From: JALZVT01 sp964634815 | Lineage (GTDB): Bacteria > Pseudomonadota > Gammaproteobacteria > Pseudomonadales > Azotimanducaceae | Direction: 5' to 3' | Assembly (NCBI GenBank): GCA_964634815.1 | Contig: CAZWMD010000008.1 | Location: forward strand, 1 to 64,000 | Length of the DNA: 64,000 nucleotides | In this document: one piece after another, positions 7,270 through 15,452 of the stretch | Layout: every line of letters begins with the position of its first letter | How positions within the stretch are numbered: the first letter of the stretch is position 1 | Notes under the pieces: generated by a model | Databases searched by the model: none | What the model was told of the DNA's origin: nothing | What the model saw: only the letters and a program-made list of their open reading frames with translations | Made by a program: the position numbers and the translations under genes

Positions 7270-9258
7270 CTAGTCCGCCGAGCGCTTCGGCTTGCCCTTG
7301 TCCTTATCTGCCCGTTTTTTGTTTTTTCGAACCTTGTTTTTATTCTTCTTGAGTTCTTTGTGGTCGAGCTTGGTCTTCTTGGCTTTTTTGTTTCCAGGCC
7401 CTTTGCCTGACTTGGTTTTTGCCTCGGATGTTGAGGGCCGGGGTGCACCAGATCCTGCCTTTTTAGTTGGCCGTTTGCTGGGCTGACGGGGTTTGGAGTT
7501 GCTGCCACTTTGCACGCGGGTGATGTTGAGTTTCTGGCCGCAAACCCAGGCCTTCTTCAGGTCTTCGAAGATTTCCCTAGGCATGCCTTTGGGTAATTCA
7601 ACTTCGCTGTGGGTGTCGAATATCGAAATGTGACCGATATGCTGGGCATCGATACCAGCCTCATTGGCGATTGCGCCAACGATGTTGCCAGGTTCGACGC
7701 TGTGATCATGACCAACTTCTATGCGAAACATTTCATTGTCGGCTGCGGGTTTGCGCGGCTTTCTCTCCCGCGATTCGGGCCCTGCTCTTCTTGGTTCTCT
7801 TTCCCCTTTGGTGCGTCTTGGTTTTTGTCCGGAAGCTGAACCCTGGCGTCCTGGTTGATCGTCTGGGTCGCGGCGAGTTTTCTTTGTTTGAGTAAGAAGG
7901 AGCGGCTGTCCCCCAAGTGAAAGATGGGCGAGTGCAGCGGCAATGTCTTGGGCGCTTACTTCATGTTCCTGTTGCAGCTGCGCGATAATGTCGCGCATAA
8001 ACTCGAGATTACCTTCAGCCAGTCGATTTATAACTCGTTGTTTGAACACATCAACGCGCTTTGCGTTGACCTGATCAATTGTCGGCAACTCGAGTTTTTC
8101 GATCTCTTTACGGGTCGCGCGTTCGATGGCATTAAGCATGCGCCGTTCGCGAGGCGCGGCAAAAAGGATCGCTTCTCCAGTTCGACCGGCTCGGCCAGTT
8201 CGGCCAATCCGGTGGATGTACGATTCGGTGTCGTGGGGTATATCGAAGTTGATAACGTGCGAAATGCGATCAACATCCAGACCGCGTGCGGCAACGTCGG
8301 TGGCAACCAATATATCGAGCGACTTTGACTTGAGTCGATTGATGGTCTGTTCGCGCTGTTTTTGTGGCATATCGCCATTGAGCGCTGCGGTGGAATAACC
8401 GCGAGCCGCCAGTCGATCCGCAAGCTCAGAGGTGGCGGAGCGGGTACGAACGAAGATCAGGATCGCATCGAAGTCTTCCACTTCAAGTATGCGAGTCAGG
8501 GCATCCAGCTTATGGATCCCACTAACTACCCAGGCTCGCTGGCGGATGGTATCCGCCGTTGCCGTTTTGCTCTTGATCGCTACTTCGGTTGGATTGCGCA
8601 GGTGTTTGCGCGCGATGCGTTCAATTTCCTTTGGCATGGTGGCGGAAAACAACGCGGTCTGCCGCTCGGAGGGGGTTTGCTCCAGAATCCATTCAACCTC
8701 GTCGATAAACCCCATTCGCAGCATTTCATCCGCTTCGTCGAGTACCAGAGCGCGCAGTTGGTCAATTTTCAGGGTTCCGCGACGCATGTGATCGGTGATT
8801 CGACCGGGTGTGCCCACAACGACCTGCACGCCACGTTTGAGTGCGCGAATCTGGCCGCTGTATTCCTGTCCGCCGTACACAGGCAGCACATGGAAATTGG
8901 GAAGATTTGTGGCGTAGCTCTGAAAGGCCTCGGCCACCTGAATCGCCAGCTCGCGGGTGGGCGTCAACGTCAGAATTTGTACGGCCCCTTCGTTTGGGTC
9001 GATACGCGCAAGCAGTGGTAATGCAAAGGCTGCGGTTTTGCCGGTGCCGGTTGGGGCATGACCGAGAACGTCTCTGCCCTCGATGAGATGCGGAATCGCC
9101 TGAGCCTGGATGGGCGAGGGAGATTCGTAGCCGAGGCTGGCGACAGCATCAAGCAATGGCTTGGGCAGCGTTAAGTCGCTAAACCTCGGCCCCTGATCTT
9201 GATCTGCATTAGAGCTATCCTGATCCGCTGGTGCGGTCGGAGTTTTCGATTCTGTCAT
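7270..9258 (-). CDS. deaD: DEAD-box RNA helicase, DeaD/CsdA type
   Basis: 662 residues. ATP-dependent RNA helicase involved in ribosome assembly and mRNA decay, often cold-induced. Visible motifs are the Q motif near residue 45-52, Walker A 'APTGTGKT' at 68-75, 'PTRELA' at 100-105, 'TPGR', 'DEAD' at 174-177, 'SAT' at 205-207 and 'HRIGRTGRAGR' in the second RecA lobe. A DbpA-type RNA-binding domain follows (about 505-580, starting 'FRIEVGHDHSVEPGNIVGAI'). The tail is very rich in Lys/Arg (about 590-662). Length and domain order match DeaD rather than RhlE or SrmB. It stands alone, divergent from the nitroreductase. Confidence 0.9.
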   Translation of the reverse strand: MTESKTPTAPADQDSSNADQDQGPRFSDLTLPKPLLDAVASLGYESPSPIQAQAIPHLIEGRDVLGHAPTGTGKTAAFALPLLARIDPNEGAVQILTLTPTRELAIQVAEAFQSYATNLPNFHVLPVYGGQEYSGQIRALKRGVQVVVGTPGRITDHMRRGTLKIDQLRALVLDEADEMLRMGFIDEVEWILEQTPSERQTALFSATMPKEIERIARKHLRNPTEVAIKSKTATADTIRQRAWVVSGIHKLDALTRILEVEDFDAILIFVRTRSATSELADRLAARGYSTAALNGDMPQKQREQTINRLKSKSLDILVATDVAARGLDVDRISHVINFDIPHDTESYIHRIGRTGRAGRTGEAILFAAPRERRMLNAIERATRKEIEKLELPTIDQVNAKRVDVFKQRVINRLAEGNLEFMRDIIAQLQQEHEVSAQDIAAALAHLSLGGQPLLLTQTKKTRRDPDDQPGRQGSASGQKPRRTKGEREPRRAGPESRERKPRKPAADNEMFRIEVGHDHSVEPGNIVGAIANEAGIDAQHIGHISIFDTHSEVELPKGMPREIFEDLKKAWVCGQKLNITRVQSGSNSKPRQPSKRPTKKAGSGAPRPSTSEAKTKSGKGPGNKKAKKTKLDHKELKKNKNKVRKNKKRADKDKGKPKRSAD

Positions 9259-9375
9259 TTTGGATTTGCTGATTTTGCACCGAACGGTGCGTCGGCGGAG
9301 CGGTGGCAGATCATACCGATTCGAATCACTAGATGCGTGGGTTTTTAGTTTGGATGTTGTGGGAGATTAATTGAT

Positions 9376-10110
9376 ATGAGCAGGTCCCTCGAAGAGACGC
9401 CAATGGCGAGCAGCAGCGTTGGGTTGCTAGACGGCCTGTGTAGTACCCGCGCCATACGGCGTTATGCACCGGAGCCGGTGCCCGAGGCGGTATTGCGCGA
9501 TATTTTGTTTGCCGCAACCCGCGCGCCCAGTGGCTCGAACCGGCAGCCCTTTCGATTTGTAGTGCTCGAGAGCGGATCGCGGGCCAAGCAAGCAAAGGCC
9601 CTTATTGGCGCCTGCGCCCGAGACCTGTGGTCAACCAAGCGTACTGCGGACGGCTACGACCAGGGTTCCGGGGCCCGCAGCAACTCTCCGAAGGCCAGGA
9701 TGGCTCGGGTGATGCAGAACTATGTGGACGACATTGATGAGGCCCCGGTGCTGATTCTGCCCTGTCTGGTGCGTTATCGAGCACCAGATCCAATGGAAGG
9801 CGCCTCGGTGTATCCGGCCGTGCAGAATCTGCTGCTTGCGGCGCGGGCCCTGGGCTACGGCGGGGTGATCACGGGCTTTCACCGGGCTGCGGAGGCGGAC
9901 CTCAAATCTCTGCTGGGTATTCCTGAAGAGGTGTTTATCGCCTGTACTGTGACCCTGGGTAAGCCGGCCGGGCGACATGGCCCTGTGCGCCGACGCCCCA
10001 TGTCGGAGTTGGTCTTCGGCGACCAGTGGGATACGCCGGCTCAATGGGCCCAGGACCCACCTGGCACCCGCCATACCAGTGCCGGGCCACCCAAACCCAG
10101 CCATAGCTAA
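9376..10110 (+). CDS. Nitroreductase-family FMN oxidoreductase
   Basis: 244 residues. FMN-dependent NAD(P)H oxidoreductase fold. Marks are 'TRAIRRYAPEPVP', where Arg side chains bind FMN phosphate, 'ATRAPSGSNRQPFRF', 'YPAVQNLLLAARALGYGG', and the C-terminal 'GPVRRRPMSELV'. The start at ATG 9376 is supported by length, but ATG 9403 is a good alternative because the family motif begins soon after. A second, distinct nitroreductase lies at 31737-32426 with the same C-terminal 'GPVRRRP' motif. The substrate (nitroaromatic, quinone or another conjugated compound) cannot be inferred. Confidence 0.82.
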   Translation: MSRSLEETPMASSSVGLLDGLCSTRAIRRYAPEPVPEAVLRDILFAATRAPSGSNRQPFRFVVLESGSRAKQAKALIGACARDLWSTKRTADGYDQGSGARSNSPKARMARVMQNYVDDIDEAPVLILPCLVRYRAPDPMEGASVYPAVQNLLLAARALGYGGVITGFHRAAEADLKSLLGIPEEVFIACTVTLGKPAGRHGPVRRRPMSELVFGDQWDTPAQWAQDPPGTRHTSAGPPKPSHS

Positions 10111-10196
10111 ACCGCTCGCATGAGCGTTTGGGCCTGTGGCGTAACTCCCGGTGTAGAGTAGAGTGTGAGGAAACGCCCCATCAGCAGGTGAATGGT

Positions 10197-11453
10197 ATGT
10201 CTGACAAGAAAAATCCCCGGCGCCAGTTTCTCAAAACCTCCGCCCTTGCGGCTGGCGGTTTGCCCCTTGCGGGAGCGGCCATGAACAAGGATGTGACGGG
10301 AAAGCAGGAGCCGAATCCCAGGGGTCTGGCCGTGGCTCCCCCGGCTGTACAGACCTTTCGCCCGCTGGGGAAGACGGGTCTGAAAATCTCGGATATTTCT
10401 TTTGGCAGTAGCCGTCTTCGCAGCGGCGAGGAGCGCCTGGTGGAGCATGCGATCGAACGCGGTGTGAATTACATCGATACCGCTGAAAGCTACACCGGCG
10501 GGCAATCCGAAACCGTGATTGGCAAAGCGCTTAAAGGCAAGCGTGACAAGGTTATCCTGGCGTCAAAACAGTTTGCCGGCACCTCGACATCTCGTGCAGA
10601 GATGATGCATGAGCTGGAGGCATCGCTTAAGCGGCTGCAAACCGACCACATCGAGGTTTATTTCAACCATGCGGTGAACAACAAGGCCCGGCTTGATAAT
10701 CCTGAATGGTACGAGTTTGTGGCCAAGGCAAAGGAGCAGGGCAAGATCAGCTTCACCGGCATCTCTGGTCATGCTGGGCGGCTCACCGAGGTGTTGGATC
10801 ACGCGATTGATAACAAGCTGGTTGATGTGATTCTTGCGGCCTATAACTTTGGCCAAGACCCGGCATTCTATGAACGACTCACCAAAGGGTTTGACTTTGT
10901 GGCGGTGCAGCCCCAGCTGCCACGTTTACTGGCAAAGGCGAAGGACAACGATATTGGTGTCATTGCCATGAAAACCCTGATGGGCGCGCGCCTAAATGAC
11001 ATGCGTGACCGCGAGTCGGAAGGCAATACCTTTGCCCAGGCTGCGTTTCGCTGGACGTTATCCAATCCCCATGTGGACGCCTTGATTGTATCTATGACTG
11101 GCGTTGAGCAGATTGACGAATATCTGAGCGCCTCTGGCGCCACGCGTGTTGCAAGCGAAGATATGGCGCTGCTCAAGCAGTATGCGCACCTCAATGGCGC
11201 GTCTTACTGCAAGCACGCCTGCAACAGCTGTGAAGGCTCGTGCCCGTTTGGCGTGCCCATTGCTGATGTACTGCGAACCCGTATGTACGCAACCGACTAT
11301 AAGGACGTTGCCTTTGCCCGGGCGGAGTATGGAATGCTTGCAGGAGATGCATCACCCTGTCTAAGTTGCAGTGGTGAGCCTTGTGCAGGTGCCTGCCCGC
11401 ATGGAATCGATATTGCGAGTTTCTGTGCGCCCACGCATAAACTGTTGGCCTGA
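10197..11453 (+). CDS. Tat-exported aldo/keto reductase with C-terminal ferredoxin-like 4Fe-4S domain
   Basis: 418 residues. The N-terminus carries a twin-arginine signal ('RRQFLKTSALAAGG', residues ~7-20), so the folded protein is predicted to be exported. The aldo/keto reductase barrel begins near residue 40 ('RPLGKTGLKISDISFG'). Tetrad candidates are Asp/Tyr in 'IDTAESYTGG', Lys in 'LASKQF' and His in 'YFNHAV'. The last ~75 residues hold two Cys clusters ('CKHACNSCEGSCPFG' and 'CLSCSGEPCAGACPHG'), as in bacterial AKRs with 4Fe-4S clusters. The stop and the larB start overlap (TGATG). A Tat-exported Fe-S AKR suggests electron transfer at the membrane rather than simple NADPH chemistry (inference). 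Confidence 0.85.
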   Translation: MSDKKNPRRQFLKTSALAAGGLPLAGAAMNKDVTGKQEPNPRGLAVAPPAVQTFRPLGKTGLKISDISFGSSRLRSGEERLVEHAIERGVNYIDTAESYTGGQSETVIGKALKGKRDKVILASKQFAGTSTSRAEMMHELEASLKRLQTDHIEVYFNHAVNNKARLDNPEWYEFVAKAKEQGKISFTGISGHAGRLTEVLDHAIDNKLVDVILAAYNFGQDPAFYERLTKGFDFVAVQPQLPRLLAKAKDNDIGVIAMKTLMGARLNDMRDRESEGNTFAQAAFRWTLSNPHVDALIVSMTGVEQIDEYLSASGATRVASEDMALLKQYAHLNGASYCKHACNSCEGSCPFGVPIADVLRTRMYATDYKDVAFARAEYGMLAGDASPCLSCSGEPCAGACPHGIDIASFCAPTHKLLA

Positions 11454-12172
11454 TGACAGAAGAATCAACGTCACAACCAGGCTCTGGGGTCAGCCTTGAT
11501 CTGGGGCACACCACGCTTGATCTTGAGCGTGAAACCCGAACGGGTGCGTCTGAGGTTATTTTTGGGCAGAACAAAACGGCCGCGCAGATTGTAGAGATTG
11601 GCCTGGCTTTGTTGAATGCAGGACAGAATTTACTGGCCACCCGCGTTGACGCAGACAAGGCAGAGATTGTGCTCGAGGGGCTTGCCGGGCTGTCCGCATC
11701 GCTTGATAGCAGCGTCTCCTATAATGACGCCGCGCGCGCGGTTGTCTGTCGACCCTTTGCAACTCCTACAAAGGTAACCACCAGCGTGGCCGTGGTCTCG
11801 GCGGGCACTTCGGATGGCCCCGTTGCCGAAGAAGCCGCGCTGACCTGTGAATTTCTTGGTAATCCGGTGTTGCGGATCAATGACGTTGGTGTCGCTGGCC
11901 TGCACCGACTGCTGTCGCGAATAGAGGAGATTCGATCTGCCCGGGTAATCATTGTGGTGGCGGGGATGGAAGGCGCGCTGCCAAGCGTGTTGGGCGGGCT
12001 TGTCGACAAGCCGGTTATCGCGGTACCAACAAGCGTGGGTTACGGAGCTGCATTTGGTGGCCTGTCCGCCTTGTTGGGCATGCTCAATACCTGTGCGTCC
12101 GGTGTTTCGGTGGTGAATATCGACAATGGCTTTGGCGCCGGCTACATGGCGAGCATGATCAATCGGTTGTAG
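11453..12172 (+). CDS. larB: LarB, nickel-pincer cofactor biosynthesis carboxylase/hydrolase
   Basis: 239 residues. In the lactate racemase cofactor pathway, LarB carboxylates the pyridinium ring of nicotinic acid adenine dinucleotide and hydrolyses it to the dicarboxylated mononucleotide. The C-terminal AIR-carboxylase-like domain is clear: 'AGTSDGPVAEEAA', 'VAGMEGALPSVLGGL', 'AVPTSVGYGAAFGG' and 'NIDNGFGAGYMA'. The N-terminal ~115 residues match the usual LarB extension. It starts on the A of the upstream TGATG overlap, so it is translationally coupled to the Tat-AKR gene, and larE follows 49 nt later. Confidence 0.9.
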   Translation: MTEESTSQPGSGVSLDLGHTTLDLERETRTGASEVIFGQNKTAAQIVEIGLALLNAGQNLLATRVDADKAEIVLEGLAGLSASLDSSVSYNDAARAVVCRPFATPTKVTTSVAVVSAGTSDGPVAEEAALTCEFLGNPVLRINDVGVAGLHRLLSRIEEIRSARVIIVVAGMEGALPSVLGGLVDKPVIAVPTSVGYGAAFGGLSALLGMLNTCASGVSVVNIDNGFGAGYMASMINRL

Positions 12173-12221
12173 CATCGTTTGAAAAGAATGAAAAAAACAG
12201 CCAATAACCAGGGTGAAGGCT

Positions 12222-13106
12222 ATGGCCACTGAGATATCAGTTCAGACACTGGATGAAGAGCTTCAGGCGAAATATCGCGCTGTGCAGGCCGCGGTGCGCA
12301 AGGACAAGCGTTGCGTGGTGGCGTTTTCCGGAGGAGTAGACAGTTCGCTTGTTGCCTACATTGCAGGCCAGGAGCTAGGTGAAAACGCGATCGCCGTAAC
12401 CTCTGGTTCGCGCAGTCTGAAACGTACCGATCTTGAGCTTGCGCAACAGCTTGCGCAACAGTGGGGGCTGTCACACCGAGTCATCTATACCGACGAGCTA
12501 AGCAAACCCGATTATCGTTCTAATCCAACTAACCGCTGCTTTCATTGCAAAACATCGCTCTATGATTCGCTGACGACCATTGCGCACCGAGAGCAGATCG
12601 AGGTGATTTACAACGGTACCAACGTGGATGATCTGGGCGATCATCGCCCGGGTCTGATTGCCGCGAATGATTTTGCGGTACGCTCGCCTCTGGTAGATGC
12701 TGGATTCAGCAAAGCAGACATCAGGGCACTTGCCTCACACCTTGGGCTTGCCAATGCGATGAAACCACAGTCGGCCTGTTTATCCAGTCGGTTCCCTTAC
12801 GGCACTGCTATTGATGAAGAGAAACTATCCCAGGTAGAAGCGGCTGAAGATGTTCTCCTGCAGCTTGGTTTTAGCCAGTTCAGGGTGCGGCATCATGATG
12901 ATGTGGCCCGGCTTGAGCTTATGCCTGAAGAGTTTCAGCTTGCCTTTGAGCATCACGACAAAATTAATGAAGCATTGGTGCAGTTGGGCTACCGCTATGT
13001 CGCTATGGATATGAAAGGCTTTCGTTCAGGAGCGCTGAACGAGGGCCTGGCCAAGATCGATGTTGTACAAATCTACAACGATACCCCCGGAGGGAGCAGA
13101 ACATGA
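12222..13106 (+). CDS. larE: LarE, ATP-dependent sulfur transferase for the nickel-pincer cofactor
   Basis: 294 residues from ATG 12222, preferred because CCAGGG lies 8 nt upstream; GTG 12213 is an alternative. LarE adenylates the LarB product and inserts sulfur. The PP-loop 'SGGVDS' is at residues 36-41. Cys186 in 'SACLSSR' aligns with the sacrificial cysteine of Lactobacillus LarE (Cys176). C106-x-x-C109 ('RCFHCK') is also present, so three Cys could bind a 4Fe-4S cluster, as reported for a subset of LarE proteins (inference). The stop overlaps the next ATG by 4 nt. No larC or larA is in the window. Confidence 0.9.
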   Translation: MATEISVQTLDEELQAKYRAVQAAVRKDKRCVVAFSGGVDSSLVAYIAGQELGENAIAVTSGSRSLKRTDLELAQQLAQQWGLSHRVIYTDELSKPDYRSNPTNRCFHCKTSLYDSLTTIAHREQIEVIYNGTNVDDLGDHRPGLIAANDFAVRSPLVDAGFSKADIRALASHLGLANAMKPQSACLSSRFPYGTAIDEEKLSQVEAAEDVLLQLGFSQFRVRHHDDVARLELMPEEFQLAFEHHDKINEALVQLGYRYVAMDMKGFRSGALNEGLAKIDVVQIYNDTPGGSRT

Positions 13107-14005
13107 TTGATCGAATAGAGTTTGGCCGGACGGGTCATTTCAGTTCCCGGGTTATTTTTGGGGCGGCCGCCCTTGGTGGGATGAAGCAGGAGCGCGCCGA
13201 TCGGACACTTGAGCTGCTGGATATGTACGGACTGAATCACATAGACACCGCTGCCAGTTATGGTGACTCCGAATTGCGTCTCGCGCCGTTTTTGAAAACA
13301 CGGCGTGCCGATTTCTTTCTCGCCAGCAAAACCGGCCACCGTACTTACAGCAAGGCGCGTGAACAACTCCATCGATCTCTGGAGCGGCTTGGTGTCGATC
13401 ATCTGAATCTGATTCAGATGCACAATCTTGCGCAAGCCGATCAGTGGGAAGTTGCTATGGGCGAGGGTGGTGCCCTTCAGGCTCTGCTGGAAGCGCAAGA
13501 AGAAGGTTTGGTCAGGCATATCGGGGTTACAGGGCACGGCACCTATGTTCCGGCGATGCACAAGAAGAGTATTGAGCAGTTCAGTGTTGCGTCTGTACTG
13601 ATGCCCTATAACTACTCCATGATGAGTAACCCGCAGTACGCCGCAGATTTTGCAGCAACGCGGGCACTATGTAACGAGCGTGGCATTGCCATTCAGACAA
13701 TAAAATCCATCGCGCTGCGCCGTTGGCGAGAAACCGATGAGGCCAAACGATTTAGCTGGTATGCGCCGATTACGCAACCCGAGGCGATGCGCCGGGCGGT
13801 GCACTATGTGTTGGGTCAGCCGGATCTGTTTCTCAACTCTACAAGTGATGCAACGCTTCTCGAACCTATATTGAAGTTCGCAAGCGAAACTGTTGTCTTG
13901 CCAAGCGATGAAGAAATGCAGGCGGATCATGAGGCGCTCGGCATCGAGCCACTCTTTGTGCGGGACGTATCCGACGACGTTGTTCTTGAAACCAGTGCTG
14001 GCTAG
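13103..14005 (+). CDS. Aldo/keto reductase (cytoplasmic)
   Basis: 300 residues without a signal peptide or Cys-rich tail. AKR barrel starting 'IEFGRTGHFSSRVIFGAAAL'. Candidate tetrad residues are Asp and Tyr in 'HIDTAASYGDSE', Lys in 'LASKTGHR' and His in 'IQMHNLA'. It begins inside the end of larE (ATGA overlap), so it is the fourth gene of a coupled unit Fe-S AKR - larB - larE - AKR. Such a fixed order suggests that the two reductases and the pincer-cofactor enzymes serve one pathway (inference). The C-terminal region after about 270 is acidic and not recognised. Confidence 0.8.
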   Translation: MIDRIEFGRTGHFSSRVIFGAAALGGMKQERADRTLELLDMYGLNHIDTAASYGDSELRLAPFLKTRRADFFLASKTGHRTYSKAREQLHRSLERLGVDHLNLIQMHNLAQADQWEVAMGEGGALQALLEAQEEGLVRHIGVTGHGTYVPAMHKKSIEQFSVASVLMPYNYSMMSNPQYAADFAATRALCNERGIAIQTIKSIALRRWRETDEAKRFSWYAPITQPEAMRRAVHYVLGQPDLFLNSTSDATLLEPILKFASETVVLPSDEEMQADHEALGIEPLFVRDVSDDVVLETSAG

Positions 14006-14025
14006 AGCGGTTAGCGGATCGCTCC

Positions 14026-14499
14026 CTAGAGTTTGCCGGCCCTGGAAAGAAACATAAGCAGCGCGTTTTCGAGGCGCTGAATTTTCCGGTCGAGGTCGAC
14101 GGTTTCCGGCATAAAACCAGGTACATCACCCGTCAGGTTGCGGATGCGAACGCTGCAATCAAGGTTGCTGCATAACATGTTGCCGATGATTCGACGACCA
14201 TCGGTGCCTGATACGGTTGCGCAGAACATGGCGGCGCCCCTTGCCCGATGAACAAAATGGCACCAGGAACACATATGGCTGCGCGGCCGACCTGCTGTTT
14301 GCGCGGAACGCCTTAAGCTAAGCGTTTTTAACTCATTGCCATGAGGCACCACTGCGTAAGCGAGATGTCCTCCGGGGTGGACCCAGCCCAGATAATCAAG
14401 CACGCCCCAATCCACCGCTTCGCCGTTGGGAGGCGCCAGTTCTCGGTTAGTTAACCCAGGAAACAGCTCGACAATCTGTGGGGTAGTTAAAGGCTGCAT
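14026..14499 (-). CDS. FBP-domain (elongation factor G-binding, treble-clef zinc) protein
   Basis: 157 residues. The C-terminal half has the FusB/FBP-type treble-clef zinc finger pattern: 'MCSWCHFVH' and, about 40 residues later, 'MLCSNLDCS', followed by a helix with the Arg-rich 'VRIRNLTGD'. Proteins of this family bind EF-G and can release it from stalled ribosomes; in Staphylococcus FusB gives fusidic-acid protection. Gram-negative members are uncharacterised stand-alone genes, so a ribosome-rescue or housekeeping role is more likely than drug resistance. It converges on the aldo/keto reductase with 20 nt between the stops. Confidence 0.7.
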   Translation of the reverse strand: MQPLTTPQIVELFPGLTNRELAPPNGEAVDWGVLDYLGWVHPGGHLAYAVVPHGNELKTLSLRRSAQTAGRPRSHMCSWCHFVHRARGAAMFCATVSGTDGRRIIGNMLCSNLDCSVRIRNLTGDVPGFMPETVDLDRKIQRLENALLMFLSRAGKL

Positions 14500-14559
14500 G
14501 ACAATAGTCGCAATGTTGCGCCGGATTCACCGGCGCGCGATTTCTTTTTGCGGGGCCAG

Positions 14560-15321
14560 TTAAAAGCTCAGTGGCAGTTCGAGGTGTTCTGCAAACACAA
14601 AGTCGCGCTGGTCAATGAGCTTTGTATCGTAGTCATCCAGTGCTCTGGCAACCTGCCCCCAGGCTTTACGTAAACCGCCGGGCATTGGGTTGTCCTCTTC
14701 TGGCAGCGCTCGCAGAAGCTGGGAGAAATAGGCCCAGTACACATCAGCGGCACTAAGCTCATGGCCCACCAGGTAGCTCGAGCCAACAGCGTGTTGACCG
14801 GCGAGTTGCTCGCTGAGCATATCGAGCACTAACTTCACTCGTTCGATGGAGTATTCGAGGGTGTCATCGCCGTAGCCATATTCCTGATACATGGGCTGAC
14901 TTAACACCTTGTCACCCTGAGCTTCGTGGCCACCGGCAAGCATGAGATGACGACCAAACCAGGCGAAACCTGATTCGCCAGCGATTTCGTTGACGATCCC
15001 AACCACCCGCATGCGTTCCTCCATCGTTTCGGGCAGGAGGGAATCACCACTGCCCAAACGTTCGGCCAGCTCGACAATTTCAAGCCAGCGAACCCGCGGG
15101 GCCTCGTCGTTGTACAGGGCCACGGGTGCGTTCCGATGGCGCGTCCATTCGACCAGCTCCGGATTGGTGCCGCCACCCATTTGCGCAACCGGAGTGAAGG
15201 GGACATCGCGCAGCTTGAATACGGCCTTGGCCGCCTCGCTCCAGGGGCCGGGAACACCGGCGGTGAGCACTAAGCGCAAGCCAGTTTCGGAGCGGGCGCT
15301 GGCGACGTCTTTGTAATCCAT
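14560..15321 (-). CDS. Glutathione S-transferase-like protein
   Basis: 253 residues. The C-terminal part (about 115-245) looks like the all-helical GST domain with 'YLVGHELSAADVYWAYFS', a variant of the N-capping box and hydrophobic staple ('S.AD'). The N-terminal part has a thioredoxin-like pattern ('LRLVLTAGVPGPWSEAAKAVF'), but with Pro/Trp/Ser rather than Cys at the usual active-site position. It is longer than typical GSTs (~200-220). The substrate is unknown. Intergenic distance to the FBP gene is 60 nt and they may be co-transcribed. Confidence 0.65.
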   Translation of the reverse strand: MDYKDVASARSETGLRLVLTAGVPGPWSEAAKAVFKLRDVPFTPVAQMGGGTNPELVEWTRHRNAPVALYNDEAPRVRWLEIVELAERLGSGDSLLPETMEERMRVVGIVNEIAGESGFAWFGRHLMLAGGHEAQGDKVLSQPMYQEYGYGDDTLEYSIERVKLVLDMLSEQLAGQHAVGSSYLVGHELSAADVYWAYFSQLLRALPEEDNPMPGGLRKAWGQVARALDDYDTKLIDQRDFVFAEHLELPLSF

Positions 15322-15452
15322 ACGAGTTCACTGCTTCTGTTTGTGTTGGCAGCCAGTTTAACCTGTTCCACAGGGCTTTTGGACGCGCTAAACCGGTGGC
15401 TTGAAAATTCGTTATATTGTTGGTCAGGGATCATCAGGAAGGAGGGCTTGAT

